A stretch of DNA of 64,000 nt. Source: JALORV01 sp963769745 (GTDB lineage: Bacteria; Pseudomonadota; Gammaproteobacteria; Burkholderiales; Burkholderiaceae_F). The notes under the pieces were generated by a model that was given only the letters and a program-made list of their open reading frames with translations, was not told the DNA's origin and searched no databases. The DNA lies in contig CAVYNB010000009.1 in NCBI GenBank assembly GCA_963769745.1, positions 151,014 to 215,013 of the forward strand, written 5' to 3'. A program made the translations under genes and the position numbers. Shown in pieces: positions 25,548 through 36,002 of this stretch (positions within the stretch are counted from its first letter, which is position 1; the number at the start of each line of letters is the position of its first letter).

Positions 25548-27583
25548 ATGGAATGGCGCATCTTCAGGCGGCTCTCGGCGGCGGCCAGCGGTGGAGACCG
25601 AGGCCCCCGAACTCGATCAGCTGCTGGCCGCGGCGATGCGTGCCCGGGACGCGATCGACCGCGTCGAGTGGGTGCGTGCCGCGCTGCGCTGGATCGAGAA
25701 GGACCTTGCCGACGCCGCCGACAGCGAGGGCATTGCACGTGCCCACACGCGCATGCGATTCCTGCTGCAGGTGTCCGAACGCGACACGGACGGCGGACGT
25801 GCGGTGCGCGCCGCACTCACCGGGCTGCTGAATGACCTCGATCTCGAGCAGCTGATGGCGGTCGGCGCGATACCCCGGCGCGCGGGCTTCATGACCGAAC
25901 TCTACGAGCGCTGCCTCGCGGCGGTGCTGCCGCAGCCCGACTTCCGCAAGGAGCCCGCGCTGCTGATCGGCGCACTGCTCGGCGCACGCAGGACCATTGC
26001 GTGGATCGACCTGCTGCCCGCTGAGGACGCGCGTCGGGTCGCCCTGACTCTTTGTCGGACCCGAGTCAGCCGCGAAACTGGATCCGCAACTCGGCTCGGC
26101 GATGCTGACGCTGGCTTCCGAAGCCCAGGCGGTCGGCCTTGCGTCCGATATGCGCCGGCGCTTTGCCGACAGCAGCGCGCTTGACAGCCCCTTTGGCCGG
26201 TTGGTCGCCGCCGTGGAGGCTTTCCTGGCCGCCCGCGATGAAACATCTCGCAGCGAGCTGGACCACGTCGTCGACGAAAGCCTGGCGCTGCTGGCGACGC
26301 TGCATGCCAAGCTGACGGAGACCGGTGTCTCGGTCGATCTGTTCTATCTCAGCGAACGGACGCGGGCACAACTCGTGCGTGTGCAGAGAGTGGCACGCTG
26401 GATGTCCGGAGAGGATCCGCTGCACATCCTGCGCGAGGCGATGAACGCCGTGCGCCGGGACGCGCAGTCCCGCGGCGTCGGTGCGCTGTGGCGCGAGAAC
26501 ATGCGGCTGCTGTCGCGCCGGATCGCCGAGCGCAATGCGGAGACTGGAGCGCACTACATCGCAGGCACTCGTGCGCAGTACCGGCACATGCTGGCGATCA
26601 GCGCCGGTGGCGGTGCGCTGATGGCCATTGCGGTGTACCTGAAGTTCGCGATCACGGCCGCGCACATGCCGCCGTTCTGGGAGGGCCTCTTCGCTTCGCT
26701 GAACTACGCGGGCGTGTTCGTGCTGATCGCGCTGGCGCACTTCACGGTCGCCACCAAACAGCCCGCGATGACGGCCCCGGCGCTCGCCGCACGCATGCGT
26801 GACCTCGAACGCCCGGGCCAGGTGGAGGCACTGGTGAGCGAGAGCGCGGCGCTGGTCCGGTCCCAGGTCGCCTCCGTGTTCGGCAACCTGATGGCGGTGA
26901 TGCCGGCCGTACTCGCCGTCGCCCTGCTCTGGTGGCTGGTCCTCGGCGAGGGCCCGCTTTCCGACGCCAAGGCGCGCGAAGTCCTGCGATCGCACTCGAT
27001 ACTGGGGCCGTCGTTTCTGTTCGCCGCCTACACCGGTGTGCTGCTGTGGCTCTCGGGGCTCTTTGCCGGGTGGGCGGACAACGCCTTCACCGTGCGCCAG
27101 CTGCATGCCGCGATTGCGACCAACGCCCGCCGCGTGCACCACCTCGGAGCGGATGGAGCGCGCGAGCGCGCCGACTGGTGGCGCGACAACATCGCCGGAC
27201 TCGCCGGCAACATCGGCCTCGGCGTCCTGCTCGGACTGACACCCCTGGTGTTCGCCTTCTTCGGACTCCCGATCGAAGTGCGCCACGTGACGCTGTCGAC
27301 CGGCCAGGCGGCGGTTGCGGCATTCTCGCTCGGGCTCGATGCATTGAAGACGGCACCGTTCTGGATGGCGGTCGCCGGCATCGTCGTCATCGGCGCGCTG
27401 AATGTCGGCGTCAGCTTCGGACTGGCCCTGCGGGTCGCGATGCGTGCGGTCGACATTTCGCCGACCAACCGCGCCAAGGTGTACCGCGCGATCCGCGGAC
27501 GGCTCGTCTCGCACCCCGGCGAGTTCCTGTGGCCGCCTCTCGATACGCCGACCGGCGCCGCCCACGAACAGAGCTCGCATTGA
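25548..27583 (+). pseudogene. Gcr/PF10136 'site-specific recombinase' membrane protein, two 1-nt frameshifts
   Basis: Large beta/gamma-proteobacterial protein annotated as site-specific recombinase (gonococcal Gcr-like), though it has several membrane helices and no recombinase active site that I can see. The pieces are MEWRIFRRLSAAASGG (frame of 25548), PELDQLLAAAMRARD to RRVALT (frame of 25591), and VGPESAAKLDPQLG to the end (frame of 26102, with about five hydrophobic segments). Removing one C from the C5 at 25604-25608 and one T from 26051-26053 yields a continuous 677-aa protein, the family's length. Both breaks are at homopolymers. Confidence 0.78.
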
Positions 27584-28002
27584 AGTCGGCGCGGCCACCT
27601 GCCGAGCCGGCCGAGCACCGTTCGCGCTGGGTTCGAGCCTTCTTCCTGGCCGCCGGGACCGTGGCACTCGTGCTCGGTCTCATCGGGATCTTTCTGCCGC
27701 TGCTGCCGACCACTCCGTTCGTGCTGCTGGCCGCCGCCTGCTATGCGCGTGGATCGCGCCGTTTCTACGACTGGCTGCTCGCGCAGCGCACGTTCGGACC
27801 GATCATCCACGAGTGGGAGCGCCACCGCAGCATCCCGTACAAGACCAAGATCACCGCCGTCGCGCTGATGTCGCTGACCCTGGGCACGTCGATCGTGTTC
27901 TTCGTCGAGCCGCTGTGGCTGAAGGGTCTGCTGGCGGTGATGGGCGTCGGGCTGGCCGTGTGGCTCTACCGCATGCCCTCGCGCGACCGCCCGCCGCGCT
28001 AG
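27580..28002 (+). CDS. YbaN/DUF454 family inner-membrane protein
   Basis: 140-aa protein with the family signature LGLIGIFLPLLPTTPFVLLAA near residue 35, AxYxARGSxRF-type CYARGSRRFYDWL, and two further hydrophobic segments at the C-terminus. Start TTG at 27580 overlaps the preceding stop (TTGA), giving the expected N-terminus. Function unknown. It converges on the next gene, sharing the palindromic CTAG as both stop codons. Confidence 0.85.
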   Translation: MKSARPPAEPAEHRSRWVRAFFLAAGTVALVLGLIGIFLPLLPTTPFVLLAAACYARGSRRFYDWLLAQRTFGPIIHEWERHRSIPYKTKITAVALMSLTLGTSIVFFVEPLWLKGLLAVMGVGLAVWLYRMPSRDRPPR

Positions 28003-28313
28003 AGCAGTACAATCGCCGCCATGGCAGCGGCCAGCGCCAGCCAGTAGACCGTGCGTGCGCCAGCGAAGGGAGCCGATTCGTCGTCGCGCGCCATCGGCCG
28101 TGGCATCGCCGCGCGATGGGTGGCGGCCGGCTGCAAGCGGCTGCGTGTGGGGTGCCGTGTCACCGGGTATTCGATCAGGGGTCGCGACGGCTGCACGCGC
28201 ACGGTCGGGATGGGTGCCGGCGAGCGCTCGACCAGCATCACCGCCGCCAGGAAGTCCTGCATCGTCACTTCGGCCACGGTCAGCGCCATGGCTTCGTCGG
28301 TCATCTCGTACAT
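27999..28313 (-). CDS. Small hypothetical protein with C-terminal membrane helix
   Basis: 104-codon frame starting MYEMTDEAMALTV, with a middle segment rich in Pro/Arg and a final hydrophobic helix (VYWLALAAAMAAIVLL). I recognise no family. GGGGGCC precedes the ATG and the stop is shared with ybaN (CTAG). It could be a real tail-anchored small protein or a chance GC-rich frame. Confidence 0.4.
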   Translation of the reverse strand: MYEMTDEAMALTVAEVTMQDFLAAVMLVERSPAPIPTVRVQPSRPLIEYPVTRHPTRSRLQPAATHRAAMPRPMARDDESAPFAGARTVYWLALAAAMAAIVLL

Positions 28314-28459
28314 GTCGGCCCCCGCCCGGTTAGTTGCCCGGCGAGCACCGGACGGGACGCATGATGAAGATGGATCGCGCCGTCGGCAGCGGCGACTTCG
28401 GCAGGCCAGATGCGGAAAATTCGACGAACGCGCCGGCGGCCGCACGGCCGCGGCGGACC

Positions 28460-28937
28460 TCAGCCCTTGCTGCCCTTGGAAATCGACAGGAAGTAGGTCA
28501 GTGCGGCAATCACCAGCGCAATGGCCGCGCCCAGGCGCAGCAGGTCGCGCTCGCCGTTCCAGGCGACGACATGGCCGAGGAACAGCACCGCCAGCACGAC
28601 GATGACGACGCCGACCAGCTTGAGCTTCAGGTCGTCGAAGTTGCGGAAGTGCAGCCACTCCGGCAAATCGAGATTGGAGCGGATGAACAAGCTCATAGAA
28701 GCCGAGGCTGATCATCAACAGCACGGTGCCGAGCAGAAACAGATCGACGATCTCGATGAACTCGAGCGCCATCGCCTTCGCACCCTTGCTGCTGATCTCG
28801 GCCTTCTCGATGGCCCGCACGATCACGACAACGGTCTCGGCAAGGCCATAGACATAAAGCGCCAGCGACGCGGCCAGGGCGCCGATCACGGCGGCCACGA
28901 CCAGGTAGCGGCTGGAGTTGAGTATCAGTCGCAACAT
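28460..28937 (-). pseudogene. YqhA/UPF0114 family membrane protein with a 1-nt frameshift
   Basis: The N-terminal part (MLRLILNSSRYLVVAAVIGA ... DLFLLGTVLLMISLGFYEL) lies in one frame and the rest (FIRSNLDLPEWLHFRNFDDLK ... FLSISKGSKG) in another; together they match UPF0114 end to end, with three to four helices. Removing one A of the AA at 28689-28690 (plus strand) restores a 158-aa protein. Function of the family is unknown. Probably a sequencing indel. Confidence 0.82.
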
Positions 28938-29126
28938 CGGTGGGGAGGGGCCAGCACGGCGCCGGCATGGGAGGCTGCCGCAGCTTGCCGGGACCTACGG
29001 CGGGCGGTCAAGTCCAGCGCGCGTCGATCTCGCTGCGACACCATGCAGGCCCGACGCTGCCGGCCCGCAGCCCGCTCGGATCAATGACTGGCTGACGCAA
29101 ACGTGTTCGGGCGCGGCAAACGCGTG

Positions 29127-29660
29127 CTACACGCCAGCGCCCTGAATCGGCTCGTCCGAGCAGCAGACCAGGCCTTCGTCGCGCAGTACATCGAGAAATG
29201 GACCGGGCGAGATCGCAGGACCGAGAGCGACTTCCTGGTACGGATCGCCGCCAGTACCGGCCAGCGGCAACGCGTTGCCCTCCTGCCGATGCCGCAGTAA
29301 GAGCCGCACAAAGAGCGCCCGTTCGCCGGCCGTCAGGTCGGTGCGCAGTCGGCACACGTTGCGGAACTCGACGGTGCCGACGATTTTCTCGACCACGTCG
29401 CGCAGCCACCAGCACTTGCCCGGCACCGGCGGATCGAAGTCGCGCAGCAGTTCACGAAACGTCTCACCGTCGCCGGCCAGCAGGCTGGCGAGCACGGTGC
29501 GCGCAAGCGCCGGACGGCGCCAGCGCTGCAGCAGATCGGCCAGCGCGCCAGCGCGAGCGGCAAAGTCGGCGGCCGCCAGATCGAGGGCGGCCTCCGGACT
29601 CAGCGCTGACTCAGAAGCCGGGTCGAGCGCACGCTCGATCGCGAGCAGCGGCACGTTCAT
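29127..29660 (-). CDS. Hypothetical protein, partner of the lipoprotein
   Basis: 177-aa protein with no signal peptide or membrane segment. Leu/Ala/Arg-rich helices fill the first half (PEAALDLAAADFAARAGALA, LLQRWRRPALART), and two cysteines (LVCCSDEP) lie near the C-terminus. I recognise no family. Its ATG overlaps the lipoprotein stop (ATGA at 29657-29660), so the two are likely co-translated and functionally linked. Confidence 0.6.
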   Translation of the reverse strand: MNVPLLAIERALDPASESALSPEAALDLAAADFAARAGALADLLQRWRRPALARTVLASLLAGDGETFRELLRDFDPPVPGKCWWLRDVVEKIVGTVEFRNVCRLRTDLTAGERALFVRLLLRHRQEGNALPLAGTGGDPYQEVALGPAISPGPFLDVLRDEGLVCCSDEPIQGAGV

Positions 29661-31145
29661 CGCGTGGCCCGCAGCGTCCAGTTCGCACTGGTCGTCGCGT
29701 CCTGGGCCAGCCGACAGGTCCAGCTGCCGACAATCTGGTGTCGCTCCGCCTCGAGCGGCGGCGCCTCGCAGGTCGCCGTCAGGCCGACCACGACCGAGGT
29801 CGCGAACGGTCCGGTGACCGTACCGAACTTGCAGTTGAACGTCAGCGTCGGAACGGCCCAGAGCGTGAGCTGGTAGGTGTTGGCGATTGGGCTGGAGCCG
29901 CCTTCAGTGGTGATCAGCGAAGTCAGGTTCGGGTCGAGGAACGCCGTGCCGGTCGCCCAGTCGCAGTCGGGCATCCGCGCGCGAATTGCGGCGCTGCCGG
30001 TGGCAATGCCGTACATCGTCTGACCTCTCGCCTCGGCGGCCGGGTCAGGCAGATGAAACACGGCCAGGTTGGCGCTGAATTCGACCTCCGCTTGAGAAGT
30101 TGACGTCCTCGCGAAAAATGCACCGCTGTAGGCGCGGACCGCATCGACGATCGTGACTCCGGCGACCAAGCGTGACGGTGCCGCCGTCGCGTGGGTGAAA
30201 GTAGCGGGCGCTGACGTCGACCTGGGTCTGCTTGAAACTGCAGCGGGCGCCTTGTAGCGTGCACCGGGAACAGGATCCAGCCCTTGCACGGTGCCGACGC
30301 TGGCGTTGCCGCCCGGCAATGCCGTTGACGGCCCAGACATCGATCTCGAGGCCCATGAAGGTGGGGCGCCAGACACTCGCGCAACAGGGGTGGTGCGTTC
30401 GGATTCGCGGGGTTCGGCGCATCGCCGCAAATGATCACCCGCAGGCTCACCTCCTTGCCGACCCGCACGACCGAGTCCTCGGGCCGAGCAACAGACCGCT
30501 GACGTTCGCCCAGTCGCTGAAGTGCGTCGTTGCCACGGTCAACGTGCGTTGCGTCGCATCGTGCGTCGTCGCGGGCGAACGTCCACGTGCCCTGCGCGGT
30601 CTGCGTCGCCACGCGCAGCAGATCGGACCGCTGGCACGGGCCTCCGCAGCCGAATATTTGAACGTCAGCGACACCGGCTGCGCGAAGTTCTGCGCTTCGG
30701 GCGTGAGCCGGTACGCGTGCCCGAGCGCTCCCGGAGCGGTGGCCGTGATCGGCTGGATGCCGATCACGGTATCGGCGGCGAGCGCACCCGCCGGCACGGA
30801 GACGGTCAGACGACCGTCGTCGCTGGTCAACGTTCCGCCCGTCGAGCCGATCGTCGCGCTGACCGGCAGGCCCTCAGGGATGCCGGCGGCGGTCACTGCG
30901 ATCGGCGGCGGGGGCGGTGGAGGAGGAGGAGGCGCCGCCGCGGGGGGCGGTGACGGCGCGGGCGCAGGCGGCGAGCCCGGCGGCGGCGTGGGCGAAGGCG
31001 TGGGCGCCGGCGTCGGCGCGGGCGTGAGCGAGGCTCCAGCCATCGTGCTGTCGTCACTGCCGCCGCAGGCAGCGAGCACCAGGGTGGTTGCAGCTGCCGC
31101 GAAGAGCAGCCGTGTCCTGTCGATTCGTTCGTTCCGCTCGGTCAT
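29657..31145 (-). pseudogene. Proline-rich secreted lipoprotein, interrupted by seven 1-nt frameshifts
   Basis: The N-terminus has a lipoprotein signal (LLFAAAATTLVLAACGG; lipidated Cys near residue 27), a Pro-rich linker with a P10 run (residues ~40-80) and a ZU5/Ig-like domain (GGTLTSDDGRLTVSVPAGALA; later THFSDW). After that the coding frame jumps seven times, at short runs near 30625, 30574, 30482, 30364, 30313, 30246 and 30168. Three missing and four extra bases net to +1, and correction gives exactly 495 codons plus stop. The C-terminal half has many Thr/Ser and paired Cys. Substrate or role unknown. Confidence 0.7.
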
Positions 31146-31223
31146 GTCTGCCTCCGCTCTGTGGACACGGATGCAGGTGTAGCGGGAACAGCGTTACGGC
31201 AGCATCACCGTTGGCGATCGCGC

Positions 31224-33237
31224 CTATTCGCGCAGGCTCTCGGCCAGTCGCTGGGTCTGCGCCGACGGAGCCTGGCCCAGCACGACCGAAAGGCGCTGCC
31301 GCAGCGCGCGATACACCTCGAGCGCAGCGCTCGTCTCGCCGCCATCGCGCAGCAGAACCATCAGGCGCCGGGCGGTTTCCTCATGCAGCGGGTCGATCTC
31401 GATCGCCTGCATGTAAAGCGCGCGAGCTTGCACGGTTTCACCGCCGCGTTCCAGATGTTCGCCCAGCATCGAGGTCAGACGCGCAAAGCGGCTGCGCAGG
31501 CGCTGTTGCGGCGCCAGCACCCAGGCACTCTCGGGTTGATCGGCGAGAAAGTGTCCGGCGTACAAGGCGGCCGCCTCGGCGCCTTCAAATCGACCGCGCG
31601 GGCCCTCGCCGCGCAGCAGGTGCGACTCGGCCGAGACGGCAAGCCGCTCGAACGCGAGCGCATCGACCCAGACGTGCGTCGGATCGAGTCGGACGCTGGC
31701 ACCGTCGAACTCGACCGCGTGTGTGTCCTCGAGCAGCTTGCGCAGTCGGTGCAGCGCAGTACGAAACGCTCCGCGCGCGAGGTCGCCTTCGAGCTCGGGC
31801 CAGAGGGTTGCCGTCAGACGGTCGACGGCAACCGTCAGGCCCGGGCTGCCGGCGAGGTACTGCAGCAACTCCAGGGTCTTGCGCGGAAGCTTGCCGTCGG
31901 AAGCCAGCGGAGCGTCATTGACCGTCAAATGAAAACTGCCGAGCGTCGTGATACGCACGGCACGCGGCCAGGCCGCCGAGTATCCCGGCGGCGTGAGTTT
32001 GCGCAGCGCGATCAGCTTGCGCGCGAAGGACGCAGACTCGATGCCAAGCTGCAGCGCGGCCTCGACCAGGTGTGCGGCCACGTCAGGGCACCGGACGGAA
32101 GCCGAACCATTGCATGCGATCGGCCTCGGCAAACGCCTGCTGCAGCAGACTCGCCGCATGCGTTGCAGGCTCCTTCAACAGCATGGCGTAGGCCCGCAGG
32201 AACAGGCCGATCGATTCCTGCTGGCGCCGCTGCTCGCCGGCGGATTCCGCCGTCACCTTCTCGATGGCCGCGAGTCCCGCCGGCACGTCGCCGCGCCGCG
32301 CGCAGGCATAGGCATAGGTGGCATAGAGCATCGCGGCGTCGTGAATCGGATAGCCGCTGCGCTCGACGAGTTCGATCGACGTCTTCGCGTAGTAGAACGC
32401 CGGCCCGCTCTCGGTCGGCCGATGCAGGCATTGGCGAGCCAGCAGGTGATAGCGACGCGCAACGTCGTACAGCCGCGTGGCATCCAGTGTCCTTTCCATC
32501 TGCTCGAACAACGGCTCGAGGCCGTCGGGACCTTCACGACCGAGACGAACGAACGCCTCGTCGTGACTCAGCTCGAACAGCACGGACCGCATGCCGAGAC
32601 GCGCGGCATGTTCGCGCGCCACACCCAGCAGCTGCAGACCGCGATCCCCGGGCACGGAAAACGTCAGCGCAGTGCCGACGGCCTGCAACCAGTGCACCTG
32701 AGCCGCTGGATCGGCCTCGTCATAGCGCGCTGTCGCGCGCGCAATCGTCGCTTCGATTCCGGCAATGTGATCCCGGTGGCCATGCGCACGAACCGCGGCC
32801 GCCGCGGCAAGCAGGTGAAGTTCGGGTCCGACGGCCCCGGGGTCGGCGAGCGACTCGTCGAGCAATGCGTCGATCCGCTCGGCGAGCTGGCTGCTGCTGA
32901 CGTCCGAGACAGGCTTGATCTGCGCTGCCCAGGACGATCCGATCAGCAGACGCAACTGATGCGCGCGTTCCAGGTCGGGCAGGATCCTATCGGCCAGGCC
33001 GCTGAAGCCGGCCTCCAGCCGTGCCCGCCAGCACGCATAGTCGCGGAAGTCGCGCCGCTGTACATGCATCCACTCGCACATCGCAGCCGCGACACAAAGA
33101 CAGCCGGCATGGTCGCCGGCAGCGTTCATCGCCTCCCATGAGCGCTGCAGTTCTTCAGCACAGCGCGGGTCATCGCGCGCGATGCCCGCGTGCGCCCGGG
33201 CGTATCGTTCCCTGGCGTCGACGCGTCCGCGCTGCAC
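31224..33237 (-). pseudogene. BTAD-domain transcriptional regulator, one 1-nt frameshift
   Basis: Residues 1-~385 are alpha-helical repeats (TPR/MalT-like), ending in MQWFGFRPVP before a premature TGA. The continuation DVAAHLVEAALQLG lies one frame over and leads into a winged-helix domain (RITTLGSFHLTVNDAPL ... LLQYLAGSPG) and a bacterial transcriptional activation domain (YAGHFLADQPESAWVLAPQQ, EIDPLHEETARRLM). Removing one base of GGG 32086-32088 gives a 670-aa protein. BTAD proteins of this build are SARP-like activators; no targets can be named. It starts 12 bp after ilvA. Confidence 0.75.
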
Positions 33238-33249
33238 CGCGCGACCTCC

Positions 33250-34776
33250 TCAACCGAGGAACAACCGGTAGGCCGGGTTGCCGGTCTCGTTCCAGTGACG
33301 AAACCCGAGCTCGGCGAGGAAATGCGCAAACTCACGCCGCTCGGATGTCGGCACCTGCAGCCCGACCAGCACGCGCGAATAATCGGCCCCCTGATTGCGA
33401 TAGTGGAACATCGAGATGTTCCAGCCCGGCGCCATGCTGGTCAGGAACTTCATCAGCGCACCGGGACGTTCGGGAAACTCGAAGCGGTAGATCAGCTCGC
33501 CGGCCGCCAGGTCGCTGCGACCGCCGACCATGTAGCGCACGTGCTCGGCCGCCAGTTCGTCATGGGTCAGGTCGACCGTGGCATAGCCGTGCTGGCGGAA
33601 GCTGCGCGCCAGTTTCTCGTTGTCACCGGCACTGGACGTGCTGATGCCGACGAAGACCTGCGCCGACGCGGCGTCGCTGATGCGGTAGTTGAACTCGGTC
33701 ACGCTGCGGCTGCCGACCAGTTCGCAGAAGCGCTTGAAGCTGCCGCGCTCCTCGGGAATCGTCACCGCGAACAGCGCTTCGCGCGCCTCACCCACTTCCG
33801 TGCGTTCGGCGACAAAGCGCAGGCGGTCGAAGTTCATGTTCGCCCCGCCAGCGATCGCCACCATCGTTTTGCCCTTGAGCCGCTCGCGCGCCGCGTAGAA
33901 CTTCATGCCGGCAATCGCCAGCGCGCCCGCGGGCTCGAGGATCGAGCGCGTATCGGCAAAGACATCCTTGATGGCCGCGCAGATCGCGTCGGTGTCCACC
34001 AGGACGATCTCGTCGACGTACTTGCGACAGAGCCGGAACGTTTCTTCGCCGACCTGCCGGACCGCAGTGCCATCCGAAAACAGGCCGACGTCGTGCAACT
34101 GGACACGCCGACCTGCCGCGAGCGAGCGCGCCATCGCGTCCGAATCAATGGTCTGAACACCGATCACGCGGATCTCGGGTGCCAGCGCCTTGAGGAAGGC
34201 GCCGACCCCGGCGGCGAGCCCGCCCCCTCCGATCGCGACGAACACCGCGTGGATCGGCCCGTGCTCGACCGGGTGGTGCTGGCGCAGGATCTCCATCGCG
34301 ATCGTGCCCTGGCCGGCGATGACATCGGGGTCATCGAACGGATGCACGAAGGTGAGCTTTTTCTTCGCCTGCACTTCGAGTGCGTGCGCGTAGGCGTCGG
34401 AATACGAATCGCCGAACAGGACCACGTCGGCGCCGCGCGCCCGCACCGCCTCGACCTTGACCTGCGGCGTCGTCACCGGCATGACGATGACGGCCCGGCA
34501 GCCGAGCTTCTGCGCCGCCAGCGCGACGCCCTGCGCGTGATTGCCGGCCGATGCCGCAATGACGCCGCGCTTCAGCTGCGCCCGGTCGAGCCGGGCCATC
34601 TTGTTGTAAGCGCCGCGCAGCTTGAAGCTCTTGACCGGCTGCAGGTCTTCGCGCTTGAGCAGCACGCGGTTGCCGAGTCGACTGGAAAGCTTCGGTGCGT
34701 CTTCCAGCGGAGATTCGATCGCAACGTCGTAAACGCGCGCAGTCAGTATGCGGCGCAGGTATTCCTGTGCAGGCAT
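33250..34776 (-). CDS. ilvA: Threonine ammonia-lyase, biosynthetic
   Basis: PLP enzyme deaminating threonine to 2-oxobutanoate, the first step of isoleucine synthesis. The PLP lysine is in VKSFKLRGAYNKM near residue 55, the glycine-rich loop is AIGGGGLAAGV, and two ACT-like regulatory domains occupy residues ~330-508 (FAVTIPEERGSF; YRFEFPERPGAL), which normally bind Ile and Val. 508 aa, full length. Its frame is intact, in contrast to the regulator downstream. Confidence 0.95.
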   Translation of the reverse strand: MPAQEYLRRILTARVYDVAIESPLEDAPKLSSRLGNRVLLKREDLQPVKSFKLRGAYNKMARLDRAQLKRGVIAASAGNHAQGVALAAQKLGCRAVIVMPVTTPQVKVEAVRARGADVVLFGDSYSDAYAHALEVQAKKKLTFVHPFDDPDVIAGQGTIAMEILRQHHPVEHGPIHAVFVAIGGGGLAAGVGAFLKALAPEIRVIGVQTIDSDAMARSLAAGRRVQLHDVGLFSDGTAVRQVGEETFRLCRKYVDEIVLVDTDAICAAIKDVFADTRSILEPAGALAIAGMKFYAARERLKGKTMVAIAGGANMNFDRLRFVAERTEVGEAREALFAVTIPEERGSFKRFCELVGSRSVTEFNYRISDAASAQVFVGISTSSAGDNEKLARSFRQHGYATVDLTHDELAAEHVRYMVGGRSDLAAGELIYRFEFPERPGALMKFLTSMAPGWNISMFHYRNQGADYSRVLVGLQVPTSERREFAHFLAELGFRHWNETGNPAYRLFLG

Positions 34777-34850
34777 CGTGCCCCAGCCTCCTCGATCTGT
34801 GCGAAGGTACCACGCGAGAGCGACGGTTCCACTGGCCTACCATGGTGGCC

Positions 34851-35870
34851 ATGGAAGACTCACTCGCGAGCACCGATCTGCCCTACTCCGGCCTGACGCC
34901 GGACGTGGTCCTGAATGCACTCGACAGTGCGGGGCTGGCAACGACGGGGTCCCTGCTGGCACTCAACAGTTACGAGAACCGGGTATTCCAGGTCGGCATC
35001 GACACCGACGACGGACCTCCCGGCTTCGTCGTGGCCAAGTTCTATCGGCCGGGGCGCTGGACCGATGCGCAGATTCTCGAGGAGCACGATTTCGTCGCCG
35101 AGCTGGCCGCCGCCGAAATCTCGGCAGTGCCACCGCTGCGGCTGCGCGACCGTACGCTCAACACCTTCGAGGGCTTTCGCTTTGCAGTCTTCAAGCGCCG
35201 CGGCGGACGGGCACCGCTGCTCGACGACCCCAAGGTTCTCGAATGGATCGGCCGCTTCCTCGGACGACTGCACGCCGTCGGACGCACGCGCGCGTTCGAG
35301 GCGCGTCCCGGGCTCGACATCGAAAGCTTCGGCCGTGAGCCGCGCGCCTGGCTGCTCGCGCAGGGCTGGCTGCCGCCCGAACTGCGCACGGTGTACGAGG
35401 GCGTCTCGCAGCAGGCTCTCGACGAAGTGCAGCGTGCTTTCGATCGCGCCGGCGATGTTGCGCGGATCCGCCTGCACGGTGACGTGCACGAGGGCAATGT
35501 CCTCTGGTACGACGGCCTTACCGACCATGGGCCGCACTTCGTCGACTTCGACGATGCGCGCACCGGCCCGGCCGTGCAGGACCTGTGGATGCTGCTCGGG
35601 GCGGACCGCATCGAGCAGACACAGCGGCTCGCCGACCTGCTGGCGGGCTACGAGGACTTCAGCGAGTTCGACCGGCGCGAACTGCACCTGGTTGAAGCCC
35701 TGCGGACCCTGCGCCTGATGCATTACGCCGCGTGGATTGCGCGGCGCTGGAGCGATCCGGCCTTTCCTGCTGCGTTTCCGTGGTTCGACACACCGCGCTA
35801 CTGGGAGGAGCGCATCCTCGAGCTGCGCGAACAGACGGCCGCCATGCAGGAGGCGCCGCTCGTCGCCTGA
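34851..35870 (+). CDS. srkA: SrkA/YihE-like stress response kinase
   Basis: Aminoglycoside-phosphotransferase-fold protein kinase of the YihE group, linked in enterobacteria to Cpx/oxidative stress. Motifs: LLALNSYENRVFQVG at the N-terminus, the catalytic loop RLHGDVHEGNVLW near residue 205, and the metal-binding FVDFDDARTGPAVQDLW. 339 aa. ATG at 34851 has a GGTGG upstream; an ATG nine bases earlier is equally in frame. Monocistronic and divergent from ilvA. Confidence 0.9.
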   Translation: MEDSLASTDLPYSGLTPDVVLNALDSAGLATTGSLLALNSYENRVFQVGIDTDDGPPGFVVAKFYRPGRWTDAQILEEHDFVAELAAAEISAVPPLRLRDRTLNTFEGFRFAVFKRRGGRAPLLDDPKVLEWIGRFLGRLHAVGRTRAFEARPGLDIESFGREPRAWLLAQGWLPPELRTVYEGVSQQALDEVQRAFDRAGDVARIRLHGDVHEGNVLWYDGLTDHGPHFVDFDDARTGPAVQDLWMLLGADRIEQTQRLADLLAGYEDFSEFDRRELHLVEALRTLRLMHYAAWIARRWSDPAFPAAFPWFDTPRYWEERILELREQTAAMQEAPLVA

Positions 35871-36002
35871 ACTGCTGGCCGGTCCGTCGCGAAGCGGCGC
35901 TCAGAGCGACCGGCGACTGCCGGGGAACAGTGCCGACGTGACCGATTTCAAGCTCGGCCAACGGGCAAAGGTCGACCCGCGCGGAGCGACAGCGGGATCG
36001 AT

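Noticed and set aside
25548..27583. Mobile element suggested by 'site-specific recombinase' family name
   Set aside because: The protein has membrane helices and no visible serine or tyrosine recombinase active site; no inverted repeats flank it.
28008..28030. TACAAT followed by an ATG on the plus strand as a promoter and gene
   Set aside because: The frame after this ATG stops after 8 codons; it lies over the end of a minus-strand frame.
30900..31030. Simple-sequence GGC/GGA-rich tract as a repeat array
   Set aside because: It encodes the polyproline linker of the lipoprotein on the minus strand, not a CRISPR or satellite.
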